64,000 nt of DNA from Cyanophora paradoxa (lineage: Eukaryota; Glaucocystophyceae; Cyanophorales; Cyanophoraceae). The stretch is from NCBI GenBank assembly GCA_004431415.1, contig QPMI01000655.1, positions 124,001 through 188,000 on the forward strand, in the 5' to 3' direction. A program made the translations under genes and the position numbers. The notes beneath the pieces were generated by a model, which was not told the DNA's origin, did not search any database, and was given only the letters and a program-made list of their open reading frames with translations. Below, piece by piece: positions 9,812 to 20,180 of the stretch (the first letter of the stretch is position 1; each line of letters starts with the position of its first letter).

Positions 9812-12707
9812 TCAGGCGAGATGGGTGTAGGAGGCGTGGTGGAAGTCGGCCCCGGCGGGGCCGTGGTCGAGAGAGAAGTCGAGACCGAGGCCCAGGTCCC
9901 CCTCGACGCCCTGCGAGGGGGACGAGCAGGGGGCGCCCAGCGGCTCAGCGCCCCGACTCGGCGAGCGGGGACGGAGCGGGGCCGGGGGCGGACGGCGTGG
10001 TGCTCGTCGAGGGCGGGGCCGCCCAGCCCGAGGCCGAGGCCCTCGGCGGCCGGCCCCTCGGCAGCCCCGGCGCCGCTGTAGGCCTCCAGGGCGGCGCCGC
10101 CGGGGGCGCCTCGGCGGCCTCGCGCGCGAGGGCGGCGTCCGTGGCGGCGTCGGGGCGTCGGGGGCGTCGGCGGGCGCCCCGGGCCCCGCCTCCGCGGCGT
10201 ACTTGTCGACGATGGAGCGGAGGGCCTCCTCGGAGACCACCGCCCGCGCCTCCTCCAGCCGCCCCTGCAGCCCGCCCCCACAGCCCGGCGTCAGCGCGCC
10301 CAGGGGCAAGCCGAGCTCAGCGCACGTTCCGCCCGCCCCCGTTGTCGTTGCCCTGGTCGCCGCCGCCCTGCTGGTCGTCCTGCTGGTCACCGCCGCCTTG
10401 CCCCTGATCTTGCCCCTGATCTTGCCCTTGCTCCTGCCCCTGATCTTGCCCTTGCTCCTGTCCCTGCTCCTGTCCTTGCTCCTGCCCCTGATCTTGCCCT
10501 TGCTCCTGTCCCTGCTCCTGCCCTTGCTCCTGCCCCTGATCCTGCCCTTGCTCCCGCCCTTGCTCCTGCCCTTGCTCCTGCTCCTGTCCTTCAGCCGGCG
10601 GGGCTTCCTCGGGTGGGGTCTGCTCGGGTGCGGGGGTCTCCTCAGCGGGTGCGGCCTCCTGCGGCTGCTCCTCGGCGGTCGGGGCCTCGACGGGCGCCTC
10701 TTCCTGCTGCGCATCCTGCCCCTGCTCCTGCCCGTCGCTCGGCGGGGCCTCCTCCGCCGGAGGCGCCTCTTCAGCCGGCGGGGCCTCCTCGCCGGGCGGG
10801 GCCTCCTCGGCCGGTGGGGCCTCTTCAGCCGGCGGGGCTTCCTCGGATGGGGTCTCCTGCCCCTGCTCCTGCCCCTGCTCCTGCCCCTGCTCCTGTCCTT
10901 GCTCCTGTCCTTGCTCCTGTCCTTGGTCTGGCCCTTGCTCCTGCTCCTGCTCGCCGTCCTGGCCAGCAATCTGTCGCGCCCGTGGGTGAGGCGAAGCGGC
11001 TAGGCCTGGGGCGGCGGGGTGGGGGAGCGCACGGCGCCCATCGCCTTGTCCATCGCCTGCTCCTTCAGGTCGTCCACGACCCCCTTCACGTGCTCCTTCG
11101 CCATCGTCTTCAGCTTCTGCGCGCCCCGTCAGCCGCCCGACGCCGACGACGCCAAGCTGAAGAAGACGACGACCGAAAACGCACCGTCACGCTCTTCTTC
11201 AGCTTGGCCTTCAGCTTCCCCTTCGCCTTGTTCAGCTGCTTCTTCAGTCCTTGTTTCAGCTTGGCCTTTAGCTTGCCCTTTGCCTTGTTCAGCTGCTTCT
11301 TGAGCTGCTTCTTTGCGTGCGTCTTCAGCTTCTTGAGGCCCCCCTTGGCGAACTTCTTGAGGCCGCCCTGTGATGGAAGCAAGTGTGGGCGAAGCTGTGG
11401 CGCAGGCATCTCATGATCTCGCGTTGCGCAGCCACCTTCGCAAACTTCTTGAGGCCACCCTTGGCGAGCTTCTTCAGAGCCGTTTTCCCGACCTTGCCGA
11501 GGGCCTTTTTGGCGAGCTTTTTCCCCATCTTTTTGGCGGCGTGCTTCCCGACGTGCTGCTCCCCGGCCCCGGCGGTCAGAGGCCGGGGCGGGCGGGGCGG
11601 GGCGGCGGCAGGCGGGGGCGAGGTCGCCCTGCACCTTGAGGCCTGCACGGAGACGGCACGGGGCGGCAAGGTCAGTGGGCGCGGGAATCACGGAGGCAGG
11701 GGCGCCCGGAGCCGACGGACCTTGCTTTAGCGCGTACTTCCCGACGCCCTGCGGGGTACGCGTCAACGCTGCGGCGGCGCGGAGGGGCGGGGCGGGGCGG
11801 GGCGGGGCAAGCCTTCGCAAGTCCCCCCGGACCGAAGTTCGAGGCCAAGTCGAGCCCGCTGAGCGCCATCCCCTGCCCCGCAGAGCGGCGTCACTTTCAA
11901 AGGCTCTCGAGTAGGCGCGAGGGGCGGCCCGGGGAGGAGGGGGAGGGGAAAGGGGTGGGGGGGGTGGGGGGGGGGGGCGGGGCGGAGCCGGGGGAGGAGG
12001 AAGGAGGAGGGGGCGTGGGGTGGAGGGGGGGGAGGGGGAGGCTATGAGCCGCGCCCTCGACGTCACCGCCGGCGCACCTTGATGTCGCCCTTGATGGCCG
12101 CCTTGACGAAGGTCTGGCCGGATTTGACTGCGCGCGGTAGGGTGTCAGAGTCCGAACGGGTAGCGCGGCGCGGCGCCAGCGCCGGCGGGCCCCGCTCGGC
12201 GCACGCACCGACATCTCCGACGATGGGGATCTTGGTCGCTGCGGGGCCAGTGTGAGCCCGCTCGGCCAGAGAGTGCGCGGCGTTCACAGGTGCGGAAAGG
12301 AGGGGCTGGGGACCGAATTTGAGGATCTTGCCTGCGAGAGGCAGGGAGGCGGGCGTCAGAGCGGGGGAGCGAGGGGACTCAAGGGGCCGGGCCAGCTTTG
12401 GTTGCTCACCGAAGCCGCCGCTCTTCGCGAATTTCTTGACCCCGCTGCCGACCGGCGGCCCGTCAGGCGCTTTCGACGCTCCGGCACGGGGCGGGCGGAG
12501 GCCCACCTCCCAATCTTCTTGAAGCCTTTCCCCACGCTCTTGAAGCCTTTCCCGATCTTTTTGAATTTCTTCAAACGTTGCTCGATTAGAGCGCGCAGCA
12601 CGTGTGCGCTTCGCCTCAGCAGATCTAGAGGCGGCTGCCCGGCCCGCTGCCGGCAGCCGCTCCGTGTCAGCGGGAGCTTCAGAACACCGCACCTTCCAGA
12701 ACCCCAT
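9812..12707 (-). CDS. Gene A: charge-segregated protein, Lys-rich amphipathic modules then Glu/Gln/Pro-rich acidic tail
   Basis: The gene starts with a five-residue exon MGFWK (ATG 12705-12707). It then runs through about ten short exons rich in Lys/Gly/Ala/Phe with amphipathic helical spacing: LKKFKKIGKGFKSVGKGFKK, SGVKKFAKSGG, KILKF, KIPIVGDV, FVKAAIKGDIK, VGKYALKQ, KKLAKKALGKVGKTALKKLA, and GGLKKFAKGGLKKLK followed by two copies of KKQLNKAKGKLKAKLK. After an exon KLKTMAKEHVKGVVDDLKEQ the charge flips. A large exon (about 10320-10975) encodes repeats of GQEQ and EEAPPAE. The C-terminus has LRSIVDKYAAE and EGDLGLG...FHHASYTHLA before TGA (9812-9814). Introns are 50-90 nt, GT-AG, with CTGAC/CTCAC motifs. 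No family is recognised. Inference: the cationic part could bind membranes, nucleic acid or acidic polysaccharide and be neutralised by the acidic tail. It is a paralogue of gene B by module type and C-terminal motif. Confidence 0.6.
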
Positions 12708-12924
12708 TGCTGTGAAGTGCTGCGGACGGCCGCGCAGGCCTCGCGAGAGATATCGCTGGAGAGCCTAGCCTCGCTCAGGCCGACATCCAGGAATCTGCGT
12801 GCGGGGACCGTTCGAATCTCTGGCTAAACCCGCATCGCTTTAGCGGTTGGCGCACGTCGTGAGACGGCGGAGGTTGGCAGGCGTTAGGTGACGCGGCGAG
12901 TCGGTGACTCCGCTGATCCTGGAG
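12708..12924. promoter_or_regulatory. Short divergent upstream region of gene A and UVRAG-like gene
   Basis: About 215 bp separate the two head-to-head starts. No core promoter element is obvious. It must hold both upstream regions if the starts are right. Confidence 0.35.
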
Positions 12925-15538
12925 ATGGCGTCCGACGCCCGAGTGAGAGACTCAAAGAATGGACTCACACGTTGCCACCGGCTGCGAAGCGTGCGATGCA
13001 GCGCTCGGCCGAACCGTCCAAACAGAACCGAGTACCCCCAGGACTACGCCGTGACGACGCCGTGGCGCCGCCGCGCGCGTGATTCGACGGCTGGTCGCCG
13101 CGCAGCTGCAGCACACTGGCGCGCCAACGCGTCGAGCCGTCGCACCGCATCGGCCAGCTGCGCGAAGTGTTGCTGCGCAACATCGATCCGGGCCCGACCT
13201 CGCTGTACGCGCTCCCGGACCTCGTGTGCACTCTACACCAGGGCAAGTAGCTAACGCACGCGAATGGCTGGTCGAGCGCACTGAACTCCCGCCGGCAGCC
13301 GGGCGGGCGTGGCGCGGCCTGCACGACTTCGAAGACCTGATCTACTGCTCCGATATTTGTCCGGCCACCCTCGTGCGCCTTAATGGCTATTTAAGCGCGC
13401 CGGCGCACCCCTCCTGCCCGCCGAGCGTGCCTCGCGCCAGAACCCCTCCTGGCCGGTCAGCTTCGGCGAGGGATGCGCGGCGGGCGCCCAGTCGCCCGAC
13501 GTCCTGAGGCAGTCCGATATCCTTCGCTCCGCCCCGCGTGCCCGGCCTGGGCACAGTGCCTTCCACCGCCCCGCCGCGCGCCTTGACGCGCCCCGCCCAC
13601 TGGCCGTCCTGCGCGTTTATGACGTGACGGAGGCGGGGCGGGGCGGCGGGGCGGCTGCCGCCGCGCTGCGCGGCCGGCGGCCGCTCCTCGAGGTGGAGCT
13701 CCGCCTCGGCTCCCTCGTGCCCCTTGGGGCGAAGGCCCGCGCGCCCCCCGCGCCCCCCTGGCCCCCGCGCCGGGGCGCTCAGGGGCGGGCTCAGATGACG
13801 GAGGTGGGCGGCCTGCCGCCCAACACCGTCGTCGTGCGCCTCGCGGGGGGCCCCTCCTCGCCCACCTCCCCGACCGGGCCCCGCCCACGCACGCCCCGCC
13901 CCGCCCGCCCCGCCCCGCCCGCCGCCTCTCTCCCTCATCCGGTCCGACGCGCAGGCCGCTCAGACGCCGCCGGTCGCCGGGCAGGGGCGGGGGAGCGGAG
14001 AGCTGCTCCCGCCGCCCCTGCACTCCGCTCTCTCTTCAGCCCTCGCCATCGACTCGAGCATCCGCTCGCTCCTCGGGGGGCCCGGGGCGGCCCCGCGCGC
14101 CGCCGCCCCGGCTTCCGGGGCGGGGCGGGGGCCGGGGGCTGGGCCGCACGGGAGGCCCTCTCGGTGCTGCAGCTGCAGCGGGGCGTGCTACGGGTGCTCG
14201 AGCTCGAGCACCGCCTCCGCCTCGCCCGCCGCCAGCGCGCCGCCGCCCACGACGCCCTCTGCTCCGCCCTCGCCCGCCGCCGCGCCGCCCTCGAGCAGGC
14301 CGACGCCCGCGCCCAGCGCGCCGCCGCCGCCCGCCGCCTCGCCGCCGCCCTCGACGACGCCGCCGCCGCCCTCGACTCCGGTCCGCCCCGCCCCGCGCTC
14401 GCCCCGCCCCGCTCTGGCTAACACCGCGTGTGCGGCGCAGCGCGGGGGCGGCCGAGGAGCGGAGGGAGAGGCTGGAGGCGCGGCGGGGCCGGGCGGCGGC
14501 GACGGCGGCGGCGCTGCAGGCGGCCCGCGCGCGCCGCGAGGACCTCGCCGCCGCCCGCGACGCCAACCGGCGCGCCCCGCCCGCCCCGCCCGCCCGCCTC
14601 CGCGCCGCTGCTCGCTGAGGCCGGGGCCGTGCAGGGCCGGCCTCGCTGCCTTTGCCGAGCTGCTGCACGCCCGCCAAAAGCACATGATCCGGTGCGCGCC
14701 GCCCCCCGGCCCCGGGCCCTCGCTCGCGGGCCCGCCCTCCTCCGTCCCCGCGCGGCTGACGCCCGACGGGGGCCGCAGGGAGCTGGCGGACGTCTTCCCC
14801 GTGTGGCTCCCCACGAGCGCCGCGGCGGCGGCCCGGTTCCCGCCCTCGCGGCGGCGCTCGGGCGGGGCGCGGGCGCCGGCGGGCCCGCTGGGGAGCGAGG
14901 TGCTGCACCCGCTGATCGCGGGGGCGCCGCTGCCGGACTCGGGCATCGAGGCGCTGTACGTGGAGGAGGACAGCGCCAGCGCCGCCCTCGGCCACGTCGC
15001 CCACGCCCTCCGCGCCGCCGCCAACTACCTCGCGGCGCGGCCCCGCCCCGCCCGCCCCGCCCCGCCCCGCCCGGCGCCCGTGACGGGCGCAGGTCCCGCT
15101 GCGGTACCCCCTGCTGCCGCGCTCCTCGCGGTCCCTGGTGGTGGACGAGTGCCCGCCCTCGGGCCCCCGCTCGCCCTCGCCCGCCGGCCCCTCCCAGTGT
15201 GCCCCGTCCCGCCGCAGGCCCCCGCTGGGGAGCGCTGAGGGGCCGCAGGCTGCCGCTGTACTGGGGCGGGGCGGCGTACCCCCCGTCGGAGCGCTTCGAG
15301 CTCGCTGTCTTTTACCTCTGCAAGGACGCCCAGCAGGTCGGCGCCGCGCGCCCTCGCCGCGAGCCGGCGCCCCCTGACGAGGGGGGCGGCGCAGGTGCTG
15401 CGGGGGGCGGGCCTGCGGGCGCCCCACGCGCACGCCCTCCTGAGGAACCTCGACGCCCTCTACGCCGCCGCCGAGGCCGAGGACGAGCCGGGGGACCCGC
15501 GGGCCCCGCCCCCCGCCCCCGAGCCCCCGCCCCCCTAG
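12925..15538 (+). CDS. UVRAG/Vps38-like subunit of class III PI3-kinase complex II
   Basis: UVRAG acts with Beclin-1, Vps34 and Vps15 in endosome and autophagosome maturation. The order of regions matches the family. An N-terminal C2-like part has RIGQLREVLLRNID, SLYALPDLVCTLHQ and REWLVERTELPPAAGRAWRG followed by DFEDLIYCSDICPATLVRL. A long Ala/Arg/Leu coiled coil follows (about 14160-14620, RVLELEHRLRLARRQRAAA onward). Then come ELADVFPVWLP, EALYVEEDSASAALGHVAHAL, NYL|QVPLRYPLLPRSSRSLV and LPLYWGGAAYPPSERFELA with VFYLCKDAQQ, the most conserved UVRAG block. It ends in an acidic Pro-rich tail with TAG 15536-15538. Introns of 50-100 nt interrupt it, several very rich in CCCCGCC. The 5' exon is uncertain; ATG 12925 followed by GTGAGA as a donor is my best guess. 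It is divergent from gene A and convergent with RbcX. Confidence 0.78.
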
Positions 15539-15848
15539 CCCCCGCCCTCGACGTCGTCGGATCTCGGGACTCGGCGATTGTCGTTGCTCGCAATCAAATA
15601 CTGTCCGTAAACGATAATATGGAACTGCGGAAGAAAGAAATAGAAAGGAAGCCTGGTCACTAGTATAGTTACATGTGAGTGTCACCAACTCAAACGCTGC
15701 CAGCGAGGTCCTGCCTGAAATCTACGCGGGACGAGTACGTGTACAACAGGGCGAGAGCTTATAGGAGGGCTCTCTGGGGTGCGGTGAAGTCGGGGGCGAC
15801 CCAGAGGAAGGAGCGGGGGCGGCGGGGCGGGCGGCGCGGGGCGGTGCG
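15539..15848. terminator. Convergent 3' flanks of UVRAG-like and RbcX genes
   Basis: About 310 bp lie between two convergent stops. The left part is AT-richer (about 15590-15670) and suits 3' untranslated sequence. No specific polyadenylation signal can be claimed. Confidence 0.35.
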
Positions 15849-17191
15849 CTATTCCTGCTCGGCCTCCATCTCCGTGGCGGGGCTGCTCTCCTTGGCGGCG
15901 ACCTCGGCGGGGGCCGGCTCGGGCTTGGCGGCCTCGGGGGCGTTGAAGGCGCGCTCGAGCAGGTCGGTCATCACCTCCTTCTTCATCGAGCCGACCCGCT
16001 CGTTGAAGACCTCCAGCACTGCCCCGCACCCGCCCTCAGCGCCCCGCCAGCGCTAGCCACCCACGCGGGGCGAGCGCTCACCCTTCCAGAACTTGAGCTC
16101 GTCGTGGATCAGGTCCCGCGTCGCGAACACGCGGAGCGCTGCCGGGCACATGTCAGCACTTGGCGAGAGCCGGATCGAATTTCGAGTGGCCCGCGGGCTC
16201 CAGCACTAGGACGTGTGGCCCCGGATCGGAACGGATGCGGGAGCGATGTACGGTAAAGGAGCAAAAGAAAGCGCGCTGGAGGGACGGCCGGCGGCAAAGT
16301 CTAGCGGCGCACCCATCTCGCGGTTCCAGCGCAGCATCTCCATGTTGAACTGGCGGCAGGGACACGTCAGAGAGCTGCCGCGGAAGCTGGGCGCTGCACG
16401 GCAGACTCGCGCGCTCACAGTCTCGGGGTCCTTGAGGCCTGTTTGGTGGTCGGCGACCCACAGGTGCAGCTCTCGGAAGCTAGAAATTGCAAGAAGCGTG
16501 AGCTGCTGTGTCAAAAGCGGGAACCACATTATCAGAACTCACCGAACGGGGTCAGTTTCTGTACGTATGAAGAGCCGGGACGGCGGCGGTCAGCTCCCAG
16601 CACTGAACAGGCGCACGGCTAAAAAGACCGGACCTTCCAGTTGGCCAAGCACTGTCCTCACTGCGCAAATCAAGTAGTTAGCGGACGCAACAGCACAGGA
16701 CCGCGCCGGGAAACTGAGTGAACAGCCGCCACAGATCAGGCCCCGCCGTGAAGCGCACCGGCCTTATAGTTGCACCAGTTTACCTAGAAGCAAAGCGGTG
16801 ACATCAGCACAACCGTGAGACAATTGCGGGGGAGCATAGCGGGCGACCGTGTACCAGCTCGCGGGCGATCTCCTTTTCAAAGTGCAGGCCCGGGGAGGGA
16901 GGCGGAGTCGAGCCAGACCCACCGGGAGGAGGCGTGGCACCGTTGTTCGGACCCGGCGCTGGCGAGTCATCCTCCGCTTTGGCGGCAACAAACCACTGCG
17001 CAACGGCACAAGCAGCAGTTAGACGCGTGCACTGCAGACCAAAGCGCATCCAAATTCCCGCCACGGACCCGCTGGGGACGCGAGGCCGGCGCCGGCCGCC
17101 TCCGCGGGCCGGCGAGGCCGCAGGATCGCGAGCCGGTGGCACCCGGGACGGTGCGGCGGGAGACGGCGACGGGCGCCGACGTCGCAAACAT
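15849..17191 (-). CDS. rbcX: RbcX-like Rubisco assembly chaperone, plastid-targeted
   Basis: RbcX binds the C-terminal tail of the Rubisco large subunit and helps assemble the L8 core. The spliced protein reads: a Ser/Arg/Ala-rich leader from the ATG at 17191 (MFATSAPVAVSRRTVPG), a Pro-rich linker, FEKEIAREL|VNWCNYKA|VRTVLGQLE, FRELHLWVADHQTGLKDPE, QFNMEMLRWNREM, ALRVFATRDLIHDELKFWK, and VLEVFNERVGSMKKEV. This follows the RbcX order Y(x)AVRTVLxQL, then WLxxF, then LMxENxxLALRIMxVRExLAxEI. The tail after about residue 190 is acidic (EPAPAEVAAKESSPATEMEAEQE) and is not part of the bacterial protein. Six introns fit, all with CTGAC/CTGAG-like motifs upstream of CAG. The stop is TAG 15849-15851. 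The leader and upstream DNA are duplicated at 19159-19401. Confidence 0.75.
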
Positions 17192-17345
17192 GGTTATTGC
17201 CGGCGCGTTTGGCTGGCAGATGGCGAGAGCTGGAACTGTGAGAACGCGTGTACCCGGTCGCGCGAACCACCAATACTGCACAAATCATGGGGCACCCCCC
17301 GAGGGCCGCGCAGTCGCGTGGGCGCGCTGCCACGCTTCTACTGAA
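17104..17345 (-). repeat. Copy 1 of a 242-bp duplicated segment (RbcX leader plus upstream DNA)
   Basis: This segment and 19159-19401 are near-identical, with scattered substitutions such as GCGTTTGGC against GCGATTGGC and AACCACC against AACACC. Copy 1 holds the RbcX start codon (17189-17191), its leader exon and about 150 bp upstream. Confidence 0.85.
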
Positions 17346-17538
17346 GTTTGCAACGAGGAGCAAGTGGGAGGCGCGGGAACCGGATCCCGGAGGGACAGTG
17401 CAGGGGTCGTCCACGGGTGTACCCGGTTTGTGAAAGACTCTGAGAACGCAGGCTGGATTCGAGCCGTGTACTTGTCGAGTGCAAATGAAGCGCAGGGCGC
17501 CGGCAGCTGCGCGGGCGCGCGAAAAGCCCGATGCAGAC
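17192..17538. promoter_or_regulatory. Divergent upstream region of RbcX and the basic nucleolar-type gene
   Basis: About 350 bp lie between the two head-to-head starts. The left half belongs to the duplicated segment. No coding exon or clear core promoter motif is seen. Confidence 0.4.
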
Positions 17539-18983
17539 ATGCCCGACCTCCTGAGGTTGCACGGTGCGCTCGCTTCCCTCGCGATGCGCTCGCCCCGCTG
17601 ACGAGCGCAGGCGAGCGGTTCATGGGCTTGTTCGACGATGCGAGCAAGAAGAAACGCAAGGAGCAGGCGGGATCGGTCCCTGCGCGGTGAGCGGCGCGCT
17701 TAGCTACGCGATCTCAAGCTGACCGCGCTGGTCGCAACACGTAGTCGCGAGCGGCGCGTGCGCGAAGAGGACGATCCCGATGCGAGCGAGGTCGGCTCGG
17801 AAGGGAGCGATCGGGGCGATGCGAGCAGCCAGCCCGATGCGGGCGAAGGGAGCTCGGACGCGGGCGACGGAGGGGAGTCCTCGATGAGCGAGACCGATGA
17901 GATCTTCGCGCTGCTCAAGCGCAAGCGCAAGCGGCCGCGTGGGCCGGCTGATGACCGCGGAACGGCCGCCGAGGCGGCGAGGAGCGGGGCGGGGAGCGGG
18001 GCGGGGGGGCGGGGCGGGCGGTGGTGGTCGTGCGGCACGTGGATCCGGCGAAGAGGAGGAAGGCGGAGGGGGCGCTGGACGATGCGGAGGCGGGGCGGGC
18101 GGCGTCGCGGCGCAAGTTCCTCAGCGCCAAGGTCTCGGAGATCTTCGACGAGGTGGAGGCGCCGCCGGCGGCCGGCTCCGGCAGCGACTCGGAGGTCGAC
18201 CTCCACCTCGACGCCGCCGTCATCGAGAAGCTCGGTCCGCCCCCCCGCCCCGCCCCGCCCCGCCCCGCCCCTCACGCGCCGGCGTGCCCCTCACGCGCCG
18301 GCGCGCCCCTCACGCGCCGGCGCGCCCTCTCAGGCGCCTCGGCCCTCGCCGGCCGGGAGAAGAAGGAGTACGAGAAGAAGCAGCTTTCCAAGCTCGGCGC
18401 GAAGGTGCCCCGCTCCGCTCCGCCCCGCGCCGTGGACGGGGCCCGAGGCGGGGGCGGGCGCAGCTGAAGGGCCCGCCCAAGGCGCCCCTGAAGATGCTCT
18501 TCGGGATGCGCAAGGCAGCCGAGAAGCGCGAGCTCAAGAAGCGCGAGCTCGTGCGCCCGCCTCGCCCCTCGCCGCCCGGCGGCAGCGCTCATCCTCGCGG
18601 GACAGGACCTGGCGACGGGGGCGAAGGTGGGCAAGACGAGCCGGCGGAAGAAGCGGGAGGAGATCGTGAAGGAGCGGCGCAGCGACCGGGGCCTCGGGGT
18701 GCGGCCCCGCGCCGCCCCCGCCCTCCCCTGCTCCCTGCACTCGCGCCCGCCTCCAAGGCTCCCGCGCTGACCGCGCGGGGGGGCGCAGGAGCTCTCGGGG
18801 CGCTTCAAGGGCGGGATGCTGCAGCTGCCGCGCGGCTTCGACAAGGCGATCGCGGGGCGTAAGAAGGAGCCCCGCATCGACATCGGCGACCGCGACTCGC
18901 CCCGCGGCGCCAGTGGCAAGCGTGGCGGCAAGGGCGGCAAGCGCGGCGGCAAGGGGAAGCGGGGCAAGCGGGGCCGGCGCTAG
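17539..18983 (+). CDS. Basic nuclear/nucleolar-type protein, possibly Faf1/C1orf131-like
   Basis: Exon 1 is short (MPDLLRLH) and joins GERFMGLFDDASKKKRKEQ through GTGCGC to CGCTGACGAGCGCAG. Later exons hold an acidic Ser/Asp/Glu region (about 17757-17890), the basic stretch LLKRKRKRPRG, HVDPAKRRKAEGALDDAE, KFLSAKVSEIFDEVEAP, REKKEYEKKQLSKLGAK, PLKMLFGMRKAAEKRELKKR, LILAGQDLATGAKVGKTSRR with KKREEIVKERRSDRGL, GRFKGGMLQLPRGF, and a Gly/Lys/Arg tail (KRGGKGGKRGGKGKRGKRGRR) before TAG 18981-18983. The block MxxxxxKRExKxRE...AGL...RRxxR...R(D)RG...GxxxGGMLxL resembles the C-terminus of small-subunit processome factor Faf1 and human C1orf131. That is recollection, not alignment. Basic tails of this type are common in nucleolar proteins. 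Confidence 0.5.
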
Positions 18984-20180
18984 CTGCAGCACCCGGCGTG
19001 CTCGGCTTGCCGGTCTCCGAGGTGCGGCCCCGGGCCCGAGAGGGAGGGAGACGTCGGCTCACTCTGAGCCCCCTCAGAAGGCTCGCGCGCCTCCTGCCGA
19101 GGGGCGCGCCTCCGGTTCTGGCCACCCCCGGCGCCGGGCGCCCGCGCAGGCCGCGTGCGCGGGCCGGCGAGGCCGCAGGATCGCGAGCCGGCGGCACCCG
19201 GGACGGTGCGGCGGGAGACGGCGACGGGCGCCGACGTCGCAAACATGGTTATTGCCGGCGCGATTGGCTGGCAGATGGCGAGAGCTGGAACTGTGAGAAC
19301 GCGTGTACCCGGTCGCGCGGAACACCAGTACTGCATGAATCATGGGGCACCCCCCCGAGGCCCGCGCCATCTCGTGCGCGCACTGCCACGCCTCTGTTGA
19401 ACGTCGCGGCGAGGTGCAAGTGCACGTGGGGAGGCGCGGGGGGTCGGATTCGGAGGGGATGCCTTAACCTTGAAGAGGGCCGATAAAGGGCTCGGGGCGG
19501 GCCCCGGGGCCGAGGCGCAGATGGGCGGCGCAGGAGCGGAGAGGCCCAAGCGGGGCGACGGGGATAAGGGTTGAGGCCCTAGGGGGAGTGGCGGTCACTG
19601 AGGACGCGTAGCGCGACTCGGCGAGGCGGACTCCTGGGCGGAGAGGCCCAAGCGGGGCGGAAACTGACTGCGTGGCAGCCGCTGGGCTCCAGGCGCAGAT
19701 CGATATCCGATCTGGTGGGGCGTCGCGGACGGGGAGCGGATTGCCGAATTCGAACCGCACGTGCACACCAGAAGACGTTTGAATTTTTCGGAAGATACGG
19801 CGCCATGGCCAGCGATAGGTTACACGACATGTACAGTCAGCTTTGCAGCACAGCTGTACAGCTTTAGGTATCGGTAGCACACAACTCGGGGTCCAAAGAA
19901 CGAGTTCCCCCTCTTGCATCCCACCGTGGCACCCCCCGCGCAGTTTGCAGCCTGGCAACCGGGGAGCCCTCTCGAAGCCTGGCGGGGGTAAGGAGGCCCG
20001 AGGAACGAGCCCGGTTCAAGGTAGGTTCCGGCCCTAGCACCGACGTAGAACCCGGGGGAGCGGAGGGAAAGCCTTCGCTGCGTCACATATACGATGTTGC
20101 ATTGAATAATAAATAAAAGTAGGGCCCAGAGCGGGCTATCTGGAAAGGAAGGCAGGCAGCCGGGGCGGCCGAGCCGATAA
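18984..20180. other. Intergenic, contains the second copy of the RbcX leader segment
   Basis: No complete gene is supported. The duplicated RbcX segment at 19159-19401 has an ATG and leader but no RbcX body follows it. Two other internal near-repeats are visible: GGAGAGGCCCAAGCGGGGCG occurs at about 19538 and 19639. An AT-rich stretch (ATTGAATAATAAATAAAAG near 20101) lies close to the stop of gene B and suits its 3' flank. Confidence 0.5.
19159..19401 (-). pseudogene. Copy 2 of the duplicated RbcX leader segment, no RbcX body downstream
   Basis: It has the same ATG context and leader (MFATSAPVAVSRRTVPG, ATG 19244-19246) as RbcX, but downstream on the minus strand the reading runs into the 3' end of the neighbouring plus-strand gene. 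None of the RbcX core motifs follows. It is best read as a stray partial duplication carrying promoter and first exon. Confidence 0.7.

Noticed and set aside
10203-11003. A 266-codon plus-strand Leu-rich frame resembling a membrane protein
   Set aside because: It is the antisense of the GQEQ/EEAPPAE repeat of gene A. CTGCTCCTG-type repeats give poly-Leu on the opposite strand.
12952-13324. Minus-strand frames at 12952-13324
   Set aside because: The plus strand holds UVRAG C2-like motifs here (RIGQLREVLLRNID); the minus frames show none.
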